A stretch of 23,907 bases of DNA from Saccoglossus kowalevskii (lineage: Eukaryota > Hemichordata > Enteropneusta > Harrimaniidae): positions 1 through 23,907 of the forward strand of contig NW_003118224.1 in assembly GCF_000003605.2 (NCBI RefSeq). Direction: 5' to 3'. A model generated the notes under the pieces. The model was not told where the DNA came from, ran no database searches, and was given only the letters and a program-made list of their open reading frames with translations. Below, one piece after another: positions 1 through 8,902 of this stretch (the stretch's first letter is position 1; every line of letters begins with the position of its first letter). Position numbers and translations under genes: made by a program.

Positions 1-405
1 CACACCCCTATTTCCTCTGACACTCCTACATGTATATCAATACCCCATAACCTTCCTATTAGTCAATTACAGACACCTGCTAGTCCATCAAAGGAAACCC
101 TGCTGAATGATGATGTTTCTTGCTCACTGCCATCTCCTCCATCACCCATTAGGGCATCATCACCAGATAGTCCTAAATTGAATTCTGAGGCGAATAGGGA
201 GGATCTTTCTGAACCGGAAACTGTGTCACCTAGTCCTATTGAGTTTGATGGCCTGAATAGCAGGCCTAGAAGAGTTAATGCTGGTCGACCTGTTGAGAGG
301 TTGACTTATGATATTCTAGGTGAACCCACTAGTTACTGTGCCCAGAATTATAAATGTTCTATGGTTGTACCTGCTCACATATTTGCGACTTCTTTGTACT
401 ATTAA
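1..405 (+). CDS. pol: Pol C-terminal tail of unit 0 (5' truncated by window)
   Basis: This is the last 134 codons of a pol reading frame, open from base 1 to a TAA at 403-405. It is the Ser/Pro/Thr-rich tail that follows integrase in the other units, and it ends in a basic block (NSRPRRVNAGRPVERLTYD) and the residues ATSLYY. It lacks the frameshifts seen in the tails of units 2 and 3, so this unit had an undamaged 3' end. It shares small variants with unit 2 (Ser rather than Gly in VSPSPIEF). No catalytic domain lies in the visible part. Tails of this kind are common at the end of animal gypsy Pol proteins; their role is unclear. Confidence 0.85.
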   Translation, partial: HTPISSDTPTCISIPHNLPISQLQTPASPSKETLLNDDVSCSLPSPPSPIRASSPDSPKLNSEANREDLSEPETVSPSPIEFDGLNSRPRRVNAGRPVERLTYDILGEPTSYCAQNYKCSMVVPAHIFATSLYY

Positions 406-565
406 TAATATTGTACTTTGTATATTCTTAACCACTGAAATCGAATAGGTTTTGCTATGTTGAGATTATAGTATCATTGCATTTTAGACTTTTACTCAAA
501 CAAATTGTACTGTATTTAAGCTATTGATTGCCTGAATGATTCCCTCAGGGACGAGTGGATGGTTC
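406..565 (+). other. 3' noncoding DNA of unit 0, before the polypurine tract
   Basis: These 160 bases run from the pol stop to the polypurine tract. They are AT-rich and have no convincing reading frame, so there is no env gene. A small imperfect palindrome (TCCCTCAGGGA, 541-551) is conserved in all units. Three single-base variants here and one at the tract edge match unit 2 and differ from units 1 and 3. Confidence 0.7.
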
Positions 566-576
566 GAGGGGGGAGA
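566..576 (+). promoter_or_regulatory. Polypurine tract (plus-strand primer) of unit 0
   Basis: The purine run GAGGGGGGAGA lies directly against the TGTAAC start of the LTR. This is where the RNase H-resistant primer for plus-strand DNA synthesis lies in LTR retroelements. Confidence 0.9.
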
Positions 577-755
577 TGTAACCCGTGTGGTATTATTATA
601 TGTACTGCGCCCTCTATTGGTGCGTATGCTCATGAATAGTAATGAGGCTATTTGACCCTTGCCCCAACTCCCGCCTGAACGAAAGTGATCCTGCCGCACA
701 TCTAGTTCACGCGCTGCCAGAAATTCTTCTTTTGTGTTATATGTGAACTTTGTTG

Positions 756-783
756 GTCCTTGGGTGCTTTATAATCATTTCAG
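756..783 (+). repeat. 28-bp direct repeat, left copy (LTR1)
   Basis: The 28 bases beginning GTCCTTGGG and ending ATTTCAG recur at 1278-1305 in the same LTR. The left copy is followed by GTATGT, so the junction reads CAG|GTATGT, a good splice-donor consensus. Left copies in the other LTRs lie at 7685-7712, 15701-15728 and 23695-23722 (one substitution). Confidence 0.9.
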
Positions 784-1169
784 GTATGTACTGATCTTGT
801 ACATTTCAGAGTTTTAGATTGATGAGTAATATTTTACTGTAATTTTGATTTTTTTTGTATTCAACGGTGCAGCAAACCTGTGTGTATTGCATCATGGCTA
901 TTTGTATTTTGAACATTTTGACGAGTTTACAAATTGTTTTCCTATTGACTTCACTGAGTATTAATGACTATTATAGATCTGAGAATTTGAGAGTTGACTG
1001 GAATTTTTGTCTGTTACGCCGTTTATGTATATTGTAATATTTAGCGAAGTTTATGTAGGCTATTCCGCTCGTTGCCACTACAACCCGTGTGTTGGTGCGG
1101 TTAGAAATCAATGCTAGTTAGTGTCGTTAAACACGCACTATTTACTGTTCAGAAAATACCGCAAAGATG

Positions 1170-1175
1170 TATAAA
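1170..1175 (+). promoter_or_regulatory. Candidate TATA box in LTR1
   Basis: TATAAA inside GATGTATAAATGG is the best TATA match in the LTR. It would place initiation near 1200 and give an R region that reaches the AATAAA at 1663. The same box is at 8098-8103 in LTR2 and 16115-16120 in LTR3. Assigned by sequence only. Confidence 0.55.
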
Positions 1176-1277
1176 TGGAATTGTTTATGTCGGTGACTAA
1201 CTGACTGAATGTTATTTCAATTTTATTACCTAAATTGTTCTCTATATGCATTTGTTGTATTTTAAACATAAAAATAA

Positions 1278-1305
1278 GTCCTTGGGTGCTTTATAATCAT
1301 TTCAG
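1278..1305 (+). repeat. 28-bp direct repeat, right copy (LTR1)
   Basis: An exact second copy of the 756-783 sequence. Its end, ATTTCAG followed by TG, could act as a splice acceptor. It also contains TTTATAAT, a weak TATA-like string. Equivalent copies lie at 8206-8233 and 16222-16249. Confidence 0.9.
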
Positions 1306-1466
1306 TGTGGCATCAAAACAGTTCTACCGGCAAGATCTAGTTGGTGTAATTCTACCAGTGTGCATTGCAAGAGCGTATCTCAGGATCGCAGGATAAAGAG
1401 GAATTCCTACCAACTGGTGTGACGAAAGAAAACAGAACTGTAGTTAGGACTTGAGTATCATAGATT

Positions 1467-1489
1467 AAACTGGGTTGGCCACCCAGTTT
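1467..1489 (+). other. Conserved hairpin in the LTR
   Basis: AAACTGGGT and ACCCAGTTT form a perfect 9-bp stem around a 5-nt loop (TGGCC). It is unchanged at 8395-8417 and 16411-16433. If R starts near 1200, it would be in both ends of the RNA, where a folded element could act in packaging, dimerisation or strand transfer. The role is a guess; the inverted repeat is seen directly. Confidence 0.6.
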
Positions 1490-1662
1490 GAACTTTATGT
1501 ATGCCGGATAAGTGTACTGTATTTCCTACTATTTATTTCCAGCAATGGAATAAGAATACTGTAATAGAGTATCAATGGATGTTTACTTGAAATGGTGTAT
1601 CCTTTATCATATACTTGCCTAGGTTTATGGTACTTTCAATAGTACAGTGTTAGCCGTTGTAT

Positions 1663-1668
1663 AATAAA
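1663..1668 (+). terminator. Polyadenylation signal in LTR1
   Basis: AATAAA followed by a T/G-rich stretch (TTGAGTTGATTGTATT), the usual arrangement for cleavage 10-30 nt downstream. It marks the probable R/U5 boundary near 1690. Equivalent signals lie at 8591-8596 and 16607-16612. Confidence 0.7.
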
Positions 1669-1760
1669 CGTTGAGTTGATTGTATTACACTGCATCCGAG
1701 CAAATTCTTTGGAACTTAAGGATAAAACCTGGGACCCGGTATTAAGACCGGTTACAAAAT

Positions 1761-1777
1761 TGGGGGCTCGTCCGGGA
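1761..1777 (+). promoter_or_regulatory. Primer-binding site, tRNA-Pro type (unit 1)
   Basis: Seventeen bases (TGGGGGCTCGTCCGGGA) complementary to the 3' end of tRNA-Pro, the primer also used by murine leukaemia virus. They lie four bases (AAAT) after the LTR end. The 18th base, T in a full tRNA-Pro match, is A here, and the bases just beyond differ in every unit. Confidence 0.9.
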
Positions 1778-1971
1778 ATATTGATTTGTATTGCATTATT
1801 ATTGATATAAATGGTTATTTGTTGTTGGATACAAATTTCGTACATAGTCATGTGTACTTTATGCATGGAAGCAGTGTGGTAGGATACCAATTGATTGTTG
1901 AGCAATTAGGGACCAACAGAGTTTAGATTTAAGTGTTAGTGATTACAGTTTAGTGTATAATATTTAATGCC
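1778..1971 (+). other. 5' leader of unit 1
   Basis: Untranslated leader between primer-binding site and gag. It has no convincing gene. At its end an upstream ATG at 1967 opens a 22-codon frame that overlaps the gag start and stops at 2033-2035; its context is weak (T at -3). It has one T fewer than the other two leaders in the run before GGATAC. Confidence 0.7.
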
Positions 1972-3526
1972 ATGGCTACTGGTATACTCGGAAGTCAGTG
2001 GCCTTTGTTATGTGTCAAGTATGGTGTTGACATAGATCATGTGGTCATACTAAGAGGTAGGGTGAATAGTTCTTCTCTGGGGTTAATATCTGATAAAATT
2101 CAGAATTTGTTTCCAGGTGTGAAGATAGAGACTATACTTTCTGATCTTGGTGATGACACAGAGTTGTTTTGTTCATTTCCTGACAAAGTTTCTGGTCTTT
2201 CTTTGGGTTCTAAGATTGAAGTTGCCGAGGGTCTAATGTTGGATGTGGAGTTACCACTCAACCTAGAGCCAGATAATGTGAGAAAGAGGGACCCTAGTGA
2301 GGTTTTATCTATGGAAATCCCACCACAGTTACAAGACCACTTTCTGAGTGAAAGGAAAATACTTCAAGTATTGCGTGTGCAGTTGGAGAATGAGGTAAAG
2401 GTAGCTAAGACTCTGACCGAGCAGTTAAATCAGGAACGGTTTGAGTTGCTGTCCCAATCTAATGCAGGAACCCCTCTCCAAAATAGTTCAGCTAGGGTTA
2501 AAGGTGATGTGGGCTCAGACATGCCCTCCACAACTGCTTCTCCAGCTACTCAGACATCTGATGAATCTTGGTTTAAGATAATGTCAAGGGTGTTGGACCA
2601 GATGGAGAGACCGAAATCTGAGTCTTCTTGGTACCGAAAGCTGAAGTTGTTTTCTGGTAAAGAGCCTGTTCCTGTGGGAGAAGATGACTATGAGACATGG
2701 TATGAGCAAGCTGAACAAATGGTACATGATGCCAGAGTGTCAGATGGTGAAAAACGTAAGCGAGTTACTGAAAGCCTGAGGGGCCCCGCTTTAGATACTA
2801 TTAGGGCCCTTACTTTACACACTCCTAATGCCACTGTTGACCAATGTTTAAATGCACTGGAGCATGCTTTTGGCCCTACTGGTGATGGTAGTGATGCATA
2901 TCAAGATTTTTTTAAACTGTCACCAGGAGACTGATACATCTGCAACCACTTATCTTCATCAGTTGTGGAGAATGTTGAGTAGAGCACTGAGAAAAGGAGC
3001 AATACCCAAAGAACAGATGAATCACTTTCTTATAAAACAGTTTGAAAGGGGCCTTGTACATAACCAACCGCTCTTGGTGAATTTGAAACTTAAGCCAGAG
3101 TCATTGGCTGTGGGTGTATCGTCTGCTGTAGAGGAGAGAGACTCCATGCTCCAGAATCTTGTGAGCAGATTAGAGATTTTGGAACAAAATACAACCGCTC
3201 ACATCTCTGTAGCCTGTAATCAAGCTGCCACTACAAAAAATAAAGATAGATGGAAGGGTAGAAAAGGTAAATTTACCAATGTTGCTACTCCAACAGTCCC
3301 AAACCAGAGTGACCAGTCTGACAACAATACAGACACGCATTCTGCTGATCCTTGTGCTAATAGCAATGAGTATGGTGATATACGTGGAGCTTCCTTTTGT
3401 TTCAAGTGTGGAATTGATGGACATTCCCAGCGAAAGTGTCAGAAGCCACGCAATATGGAGTTAGTGAACCAAAGGTTCGTCAAATTGTTCTTTGATCAGA
3501 AGGGAAACGGAGCTGGACACCTGTAG
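1972..3526 (+). pseudogene. gag: gag of unit 1, frameshifted and internally deleted
   Basis: Same Gag as unit 2 (8903-10582), which is the reference for this family. It starts at an ATG in strong Kozak context (GCCATGG). Two defects are visible. The T run at 2907-2913 is seven bases rather than six, which moves the frame so that the first part stops at 2932-2934, within the capsid region. A 126-bp in-frame deletion (junction 3100/3101) removes 42 residues from the end of the capsid C-terminal region. The downstream part, including the CCHC knuckle, is otherwise open to the TAG at 3524-3526. Translation should yield only the RRM-like, coiled-coil and first capsid portions. A single-base homopolymer change could also be a sequencing error; the 126-bp loss could not. 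Confidence 0.9.
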
Positions 3527-3545
3527 AGGGGCAATCTGGTGTCCA
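3502..3545 (+). promoter_or_regulatory. Gag-Pol -1 frameshift signal (unit 1)
   Basis: GGGAAAC at 3502-3508 in the G GGA AAC phase of gag, a 5-nt spacer, then an 8-bp stem made by TGGACACC (3514-3521) and GGTGTCCA (3538-3545). The signal is intact, though the upstream gag frame is broken, so ribosomes starting at the gag ATG would not reach it in the right frame. Confidence 0.75.
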
Positions 3546-6500
3546 TGAAAACCCTTGTCCCAACCATGATAATACATATGGGGGCCTAGATGGAAGTGGT
3601 GAAGAGACTGAGCCAATCAGTGTCATGACCAGCCAGGCTAATATCACAACTTGTGACATACCTGATGGACTTGTTGGGGGTGCTGCTGAGGTTCATGTTT
3701 TTGTGGAGGGAGTCCGGTGCAAATGTCTCCTTGATAGTGGGTCACAAGTCACCTTGGTTTCTAACTCTTTCTATCATCTGCAGCCTGTACATGACTTGGT
3801 GGTTGTTGGTGCTGCTGGCCAAGTAGTGCCATATGATGGGTTTATTAGGATTTCTGTAAGGTTTCCCAAGAATATTGCTGGTACTGGTGAGACATTTCAG
3901 ACCTTAGCTTTAGTATGTTCAGACAGTGAAAAGGAAAGTGATTGTCCTGTTATATTTGGTACAAATACTAATCTGTTTAGAAATATGGCAAATGTATGCA
4001 GAGAAGTGGCTGGTGGACAGTACTTGAAGAAGTTGACAATGAATAGTTTGTGTGCTCAAGCATACAAACGAGTTAACATACTGGACAAGTATGACTCGAA
4101 TGGAAGGATGGGTGAGGTGAAACTGATGCGAAAACGTGCTGTCTCTGTTGCTGGTGGTGCTACTGTACCTTTGACTGGAGTGACCAGGGTGAAGCCTGGA
4201 ATACCCAATATGACAGTACTTCTGGAGTCACCACAATGTTTCAACCTTCCTGGTGGACTAATTGTAAAGAGCAGTGTAGCTCAACTGAAGTCTGGAAGTA
4301 TCCAGAAGTTCAAGGTAGTGGTGCATAATGAGACGAATCATGATGTTTGTATTCCCCCAAAGAGTATACTCGCTGAGTTGCATGTACCTGATTGGGTGCG
4401 AACTATACAACCCAGTGAGTTATACTCTCAAAAAGTTGAACCAAAAGCAAGTACTCGCTGTGGTGGTTTTAGTGTATCAGTAGACGCATCTCAGAAAGGG
4501 AGTCTGACTGTTAATTTTGGCAGTGCACCCCTTGGGGAAGATGACAAGAAGAGAATAACTGAGAAGCTGAATAGGCGTCAACATGTATTCTCACGTCATG
4601 ACTGGGATGTGGGCTGTACTTCAGCAGTGGAGCATAGAATTCCTCTGCTGGTTATCTTCCACCCAAATTACGAAAGAAGATGTTCAAGAAAATGAAAGCT
4701 GATGTGACTTATCGCAGTGCGACTGAACCGTTTGGAGACCGTTGGACACCTGCCTGTCAACAAGCCATGGATAAAGTGATACATTTGTTAACGCATCCTC
4801 CAATACTAGCATTTGCTGATCTGACACTTCCATTCGTCTTACATGTAGATGCTAGTCTAGATGGCCTGGGTGGTGTACTATATCAGAAGCAAGACAATGA
4901 TTTGAAACCTATTGCCTATGCCAGCAGGGGATTGAGTCAAAGTGAACGGCGATATCCTGTGCACAAACTTGAATTTCTTGCCCTCAAGTGGTGCATTACA
5001 GAAAAGTTTCATGACTATTTGTATAGTGCAAAGTGCACAGTACTTACGGACAATAATCCGCTTACCTATCTACAGACCACTGCCAAGCTAGATGCAGCAG
5101 GTCACCGTTGGTTATCTGCCCTTGCTGCTTATGATTTTACTCTGCACTATCGTAGAGGATGTCTCAACATTGATGCTGATGCATTATCCCGCCGACCTCG
5201 ATCTGATAGAGATGCTAGTGATACTCCATCCATGGAGGAAGAAATAGAAAGATTGAGAGCTTGGTTAGAAGGTCGTTGTCAAGAACCTGATGAAGTAGTA
5301 CCTGGAGAGGTAGTTGGAGCTATTAGCATGCAGCATGGAGTGGTGCTGAAGACGTGGTGCCATGTTGATGGAGAAGTGGCCAATTGTAATTCCACTTTTA
5401 CTAGAACAAACTCTTCTGTTGAGTTTCAGCCAACCCTTGTAGAGACTGTATGCAAGTCAGGGGGCGCTATCCCTCAAGAATGTATTGAGCCAATTCGACC
5501 AGGTACTGATATGTCCACTTCCCTGCATGTGAGAGACTGGTATCAGCTACAAAGGACTGACCCATCGATAAAACAAGTTATAGGGTATCTGGAAGAAAAC
5601 ATCAAACCAGTGTCTGGCATTCATGATCGTGAGGTGAAGTTGTTGCTGAAAGAATGGGGAAAGTCGTGTTTCCGAGATGGAATCCTGTACAGACGCAGCC
5701 ATGACTCTGATGGTAAAACACAAAATCAGCTAGTTTTGCCACAGGAATTTAGGGATCAAGCTGTTAAGTCTCTACACGATGACCTAGGTCATATGGGAGT
5801 GGAGAGAACACTAGAACTAGTCAGGGCTCGGTTTTATTGGCCTAAGATGAGAGCTATAATAGAGAATAAGATTAAGAACTGTGGACGGTGTGTCCGACGA
5901 AAGTCTTTACCAAAGAGAGCGGCTCCATTAGTTAATATTCGTACCAGTGCTCCCATGGAATTAGTATGCATAGATTTTCTTACTTTAGAACCAGACCGCA
6001 GTAATACTCAAAATATTCTTGTTGTTACTGATCATTACACTCGATATGCGCAAGCATTTCCCACCAAGGACCAAGAGGCCAAAACGGTAGCTAAAGTTCT
6101 TTTGGAAAAATACTTTGTTCATTATGGCCTCCCTGGGCGTATCCACTCTGACCAGGGTAGAAATTTTGAGAGTCGTTTGTTGAAGGAGGTATTTCAGGTA
6201 CTGGGTATTCGGAAATCAAGGACGACACCTTACCATCCTCAGGGAGATCCGCAGCCCGAACGCTTTAATAGGACGCTGTTAAACATGCTGGTAACTCTGG
6301 AAGACAAGGACAAACTGCACTGGAGCCAACATATCAGTTTTTTAGTGCATGCCTACAATTGTACTAGGAACGATAGCACTCACTTTTCACCTTATTACTT
6401 GATGTTTGGTCGTGAAGCACGACTACCCATTGATCTGTGTTTTGGTGTAACTCCTGATGAACACAGCAATACAGCATATCTAGAGTACATTCAGCAACTC

Positions 6501-7334
6501 AGAGGTAGACTCCAGAAAGCCTACAGGCTTGCAACAAATGAGGCGACAAAGTCAGCTGTGGCTAACAAAGAGTTACCAGTCTATACAGTAAAGCCTGAGA
6601 GTGGAGATGGATCTGAAAGAACTTTACATAGGAACTTACTACTTCCGGTTGGGTATTTGTCAGAGTCGCACTCTAGTGTGGAGCAGACCCCTCCCTCTCG
6701 ACCACGTACTAGACAATTTGTCAAGCAACAGCAGAGATGTTTGGAATTGGATTCTGATGATGATTCAGAAGAAGAATATGATTCTGTGTGCCACTTTGAT
6801 CCAGGGTGGGACCAGCCAACTGCTCAATTGCAATCACCAGAAGTTTCATTGCCCAATTCTTCTCTATTAAATGTCAATGCTCCGATTTTTAGCCCTGTAC
6901 ATACATCTATGCCCTTGGATATTCCTAAACACACCCCTATTTCCTCTGACACTCCTACATGTATATCAATACCCCATAACCTTCCTATTAGTCAATTACA
7001 GACACCTGTTAGTCCATCAAAGGAAACCCTGCTGAATGATGATGTTTCTTGCTCACTGCCATCTCCTCCATCACCCATTAGGGCATCATCACCAGATAGT
7101 CCTAAATTGAATTCTGAGGCGAATAGGGAGGATCTTTCTGAACCGGAAACTGTGTCACCTGGTCCTATTGAGTTTGATGGCCTGAATAGCAGGCCTAGAA
7201 GAGTTAATGCTGGTCGACCTGTTGAGAGGTTGACTTATGATATTCTAGGTGAACCCACTAGTTACTGTGCCCAGAATTATAAATGTTCTATGGTTGTACC
7301 TGCTCACATATTTGCGACTTCTTTGTACTATTAA
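3508..7334 (+). pseudogene. pol: pol of unit 1, reverse transcriptase largely deleted
   Basis: The protease keeps its DSG motif but lacks 7 residues (21-bp in-frame deletion, junction near 3774) shortly after it. At 4645-4648 a 790-bp deletion with CTGC at both breakpoints removes reverse transcriptase from before its first conserved block to beyond YLDD and the thumb. It also shifts the frame, so the first part stops at 4693-4695. The remainder (about 4647-7334) is open and carries RNase H (VDAS, KLEF, TDNN, DADALS) and integrase with HHCC and the D, D, E residues. A 141-bp in-frame deletion at 6569/6570 removes 47 residues of the integrase C-terminal (GPY/F-like) region. The tail ends normally at TAA 7332-7334. 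The copy cannot make an active reverse transcriptase. Confidence 0.92.
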
Positions 7335-7493
7335 TAATATTGTACTTTGTATATTCTTAACTACTGAAATCGAATAGGTTTTGCTATGTTGAGATTATAG
7401 TATCATTGTATTTTAGACTTTTACTCAAACAAATTGTACTGTATTTAAGCTATTGATTGCCTGAATGATTCCCTCAGGGACGAGTGAATGGTT
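7335..7493 (+). other. 3' noncoding DNA of unit 1
   Basis: AT-rich stretch between the pol stop and the polypurine tract, with no env and no convincing frame. Its diagnostic bases match unit 3, not units 0 and 2. Confidence 0.7.
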
Positions 7494-7505
7494 GGAGGGG
7501 GTAGA
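7494..7505 (+). promoter_or_regulatory. Polypurine tract of unit 1, with a T interruption
   Basis: GGAGGGGGTAGA directly before the LTR. The other three tracts read GGGGGGAGA at this place, so one G has become T four bases before the LTR edge. A pyrimidine there may lower primer accuracy. Confidence 0.8.
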
Positions 7506-8684
7506 TGTAACCCGTGCGGTATTATTATATGTACTGCGCCCTCTATTGGTGCGTATGCTCATGAATAGTAATGAGGCTATTTGACCCTTGCCCCAACTCC
7601 CGCCTGAACGAAAGTGATCCTGCCGCACATCTAGTTCACGCGCTGCCAGAAATTCTTCTTTTGTGTTATATGTGAACTTTGTTGGTCCTTGGGTGCTTTA
7701 TAATCATTTCAGGTATGTACTGATCTTGTACATTTCAGAGTTTTAGATTGATGAGTAATATTTTACTGTAATTTTGATTTTTTTGTATTCAACGGTGCAG
7801 CAAACCTGTGTGTATTGCATCATGGCTATTTGTATTTTGAACATTTTGACGAGTTTACAAATTGTTTTCCTATTGACTTCACTGAGTATTAATGACTATT
7901 ATAGATCTGAGAATTTGAGAGTTGACTGGAATTTTTGTCTGTTACGCCGTTTATGTATATTGTAATATTTAGCGAAGTTTATGTAGGCTATTCCGCTCGT
8001 TGCCACTACAACCCGTGTGTTGGTGCGGTTAGAAATCAATGCTAGTTAGTGTCGTTAAACACGCACTATTTACTGTTCAGAAAATACCGCAAAGATGTAT
8101 AAATGGAATTGTTTATGTCGGTGACTAACTGACTGAATGTTATTTCAATTTTATTACCTAAATTGTTCTCTATATGCATTTGTTGTATTTTAAACATAAA
8201 AATAAGTCCTTGGGTGCTTTATAATCATTTCAGTGTGGCATCAAAACAGTTCTACCGGCAAGATCTAGTTGGTGTAATTCTACCAGTGTGTATTGCAAGA
8301 GCGTATCTCAAGATCGCAGGATAAAGAGAAATTCCTACCAACTGGTGTGACGAAAGAAAACACAACTGTAGTTAGGACTTGGGTATCATAGATTAAACTG
8401 GGTTGGCCACCCAGTTTGAACTTTATGTATGCCAGATAAGTGTACTGTATTTCCTACTATTTATTTCCAGCAAGGGAATAAGAATACTGTAATAGAGCAT
8501 CAATGGATGTTTACTTGAAATGGTGTATCCTTTATCATATACTTGCCTAGGTTTATGGTACTTTCAATAGTACAGTGTTAGCCGTTGTATAATAAACGTT
8601 GAGTTGATTGTATTACACTGCATCCGAGCAAATTCTTTGGAACTTAAGGATAAAACCTGGGACCCGGTATTAAGACCGGTTACA
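7506..8684 (+). repeat. LTR2 (shared by units 1 and 2), 1,179 bp
   Basis: TGTAAC to GTTACA as in LTR1, with a poly-T run of 7 instead of 8. It carries about eight substitutions not seen in LTR1 or LTR3, for example at the Kozak-like GTGCGG near its start and in the 8290-8500 region. It contains the 28-bp repeats at 7685 and 8206, TATAAA at 8098, the hairpin at 8395-8417 and AATAAA at 8591. One G-to-A change in the run before AATTCC weakens a second imperfect inverted repeat present in LTR1. Confidence 0.95.
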
Positions 8685-8688
8685 AAAT

Positions 8689-8705
8689 TGGGGGCTCGTC
8701 CGGGA
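8689..8705 (+). promoter_or_regulatory. Primer-binding site, tRNA-Pro type (unit 2)
   Basis: The same 17-base tRNA-Pro complement as in unit 1, again four bases after the LTR. It is followed by AAATA where unit 1 has ATA. Confidence 0.9.
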
Positions 8706-8902
8706 AAATATTGATTTGTATTGCATTATTATTGATATAAATGGTTATTTGTTGTTTGGATACAAATTTCGTACATAGTCATGTGTACTTTATGCATGGA
8801 AGCAGTGTGGTAGGATACCAATTGATTGTTGAGCAATTAGGGACCAACAGAGTTTAGATTTAAGTGTTAGTGATTACAGTTTAGTGTATAATATTTAATG
8901 CC
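8706..8902 (+). other. 5' leader of unit 2, with an ATG overlapping the gag start
   Basis: Noncoding leader. A 22-codon upstream frame begins at 8898 and ends at TAG 8964-8966, overlapping the first codons of gag in another frame. The upstream ATG has T at -3, whereas the gag ATG at 8903 sits in GCCATGG, so leaky scanning to gag is expected. Confidence 0.65.

Larger units (their letters stand above)
577..1756 (+). repeat. LTR1 (shared by units 0 and 1), 1,180 bp
   Basis: The LTR starts TGTAAC right after the polypurine tract and ends GTTACA four bases before the primer-binding site, giving a 6-bp terminal inverted repeat with TG..CA ends. Inside are a TATAAA box (1170), an AATAAA signal (1663), a 28-bp direct repeat (756 and 1278), a 9-bp hairpin (1467-1489) and a poly-T run of 8. 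By eye it differs from LTR3 at only a few positions and from LTR2 at roughly a dozen. R probably runs from about 1200 to about 1690, with U5 about 65 bp; these limits are inferred from the TATA and AATAAA positions. A 60-codon frame at 855-1037 has no recognisable similarity and is probably chance. Confidence 0.95.
577..8684 (+). mobile_element. Unit 1: deleted, non-autonomous Ty3/gypsy copy
   Basis: LTR1, a primer-binding site, a broken gag, a broken pol and LTR2. Relative to unit 2 it lacks 126 bp in gag, 21 bp just after the protease active site, 790 bp covering most of reverse transcriptase and 141 bp at the integrase C-terminus. It also has one extra T in a gag homopolymer. The terminal cis-acting sites remain (the polypurine tract has one substitution), so if transcribed it could only move using proteins from another copy. 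That is inference. Confidence 0.95.

Noticed and set aside
406-565. A possible env or other third gene between pol and the LTR
   Set aside because: Only about 160 AT-rich bases are available, with no signal peptide, membrane segment or long frame.
496-699. 67-codon minus-strand frame across the polypurine tract and LTR start, present in all four units
   Set aside because: It recurs only because the DNA repeats. It has no recognisable domain and crosses a functional DNA boundary; there is no sign of an antisense gene.
855-1037. 60-codon plus-strand frame in the LTR with hydrophobic character
   Set aside because: Short, in AT-rich LTR DNA, with no family resemblance. Hydrophobicity is expected from T-rich codons.
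1636-1905. 89-codon minus-strand frame over the LTR end, primer-binding site and leader
   Set aside because: It covers cis-acting DNA sites, is not open in the other units, and has no recognisable motif.
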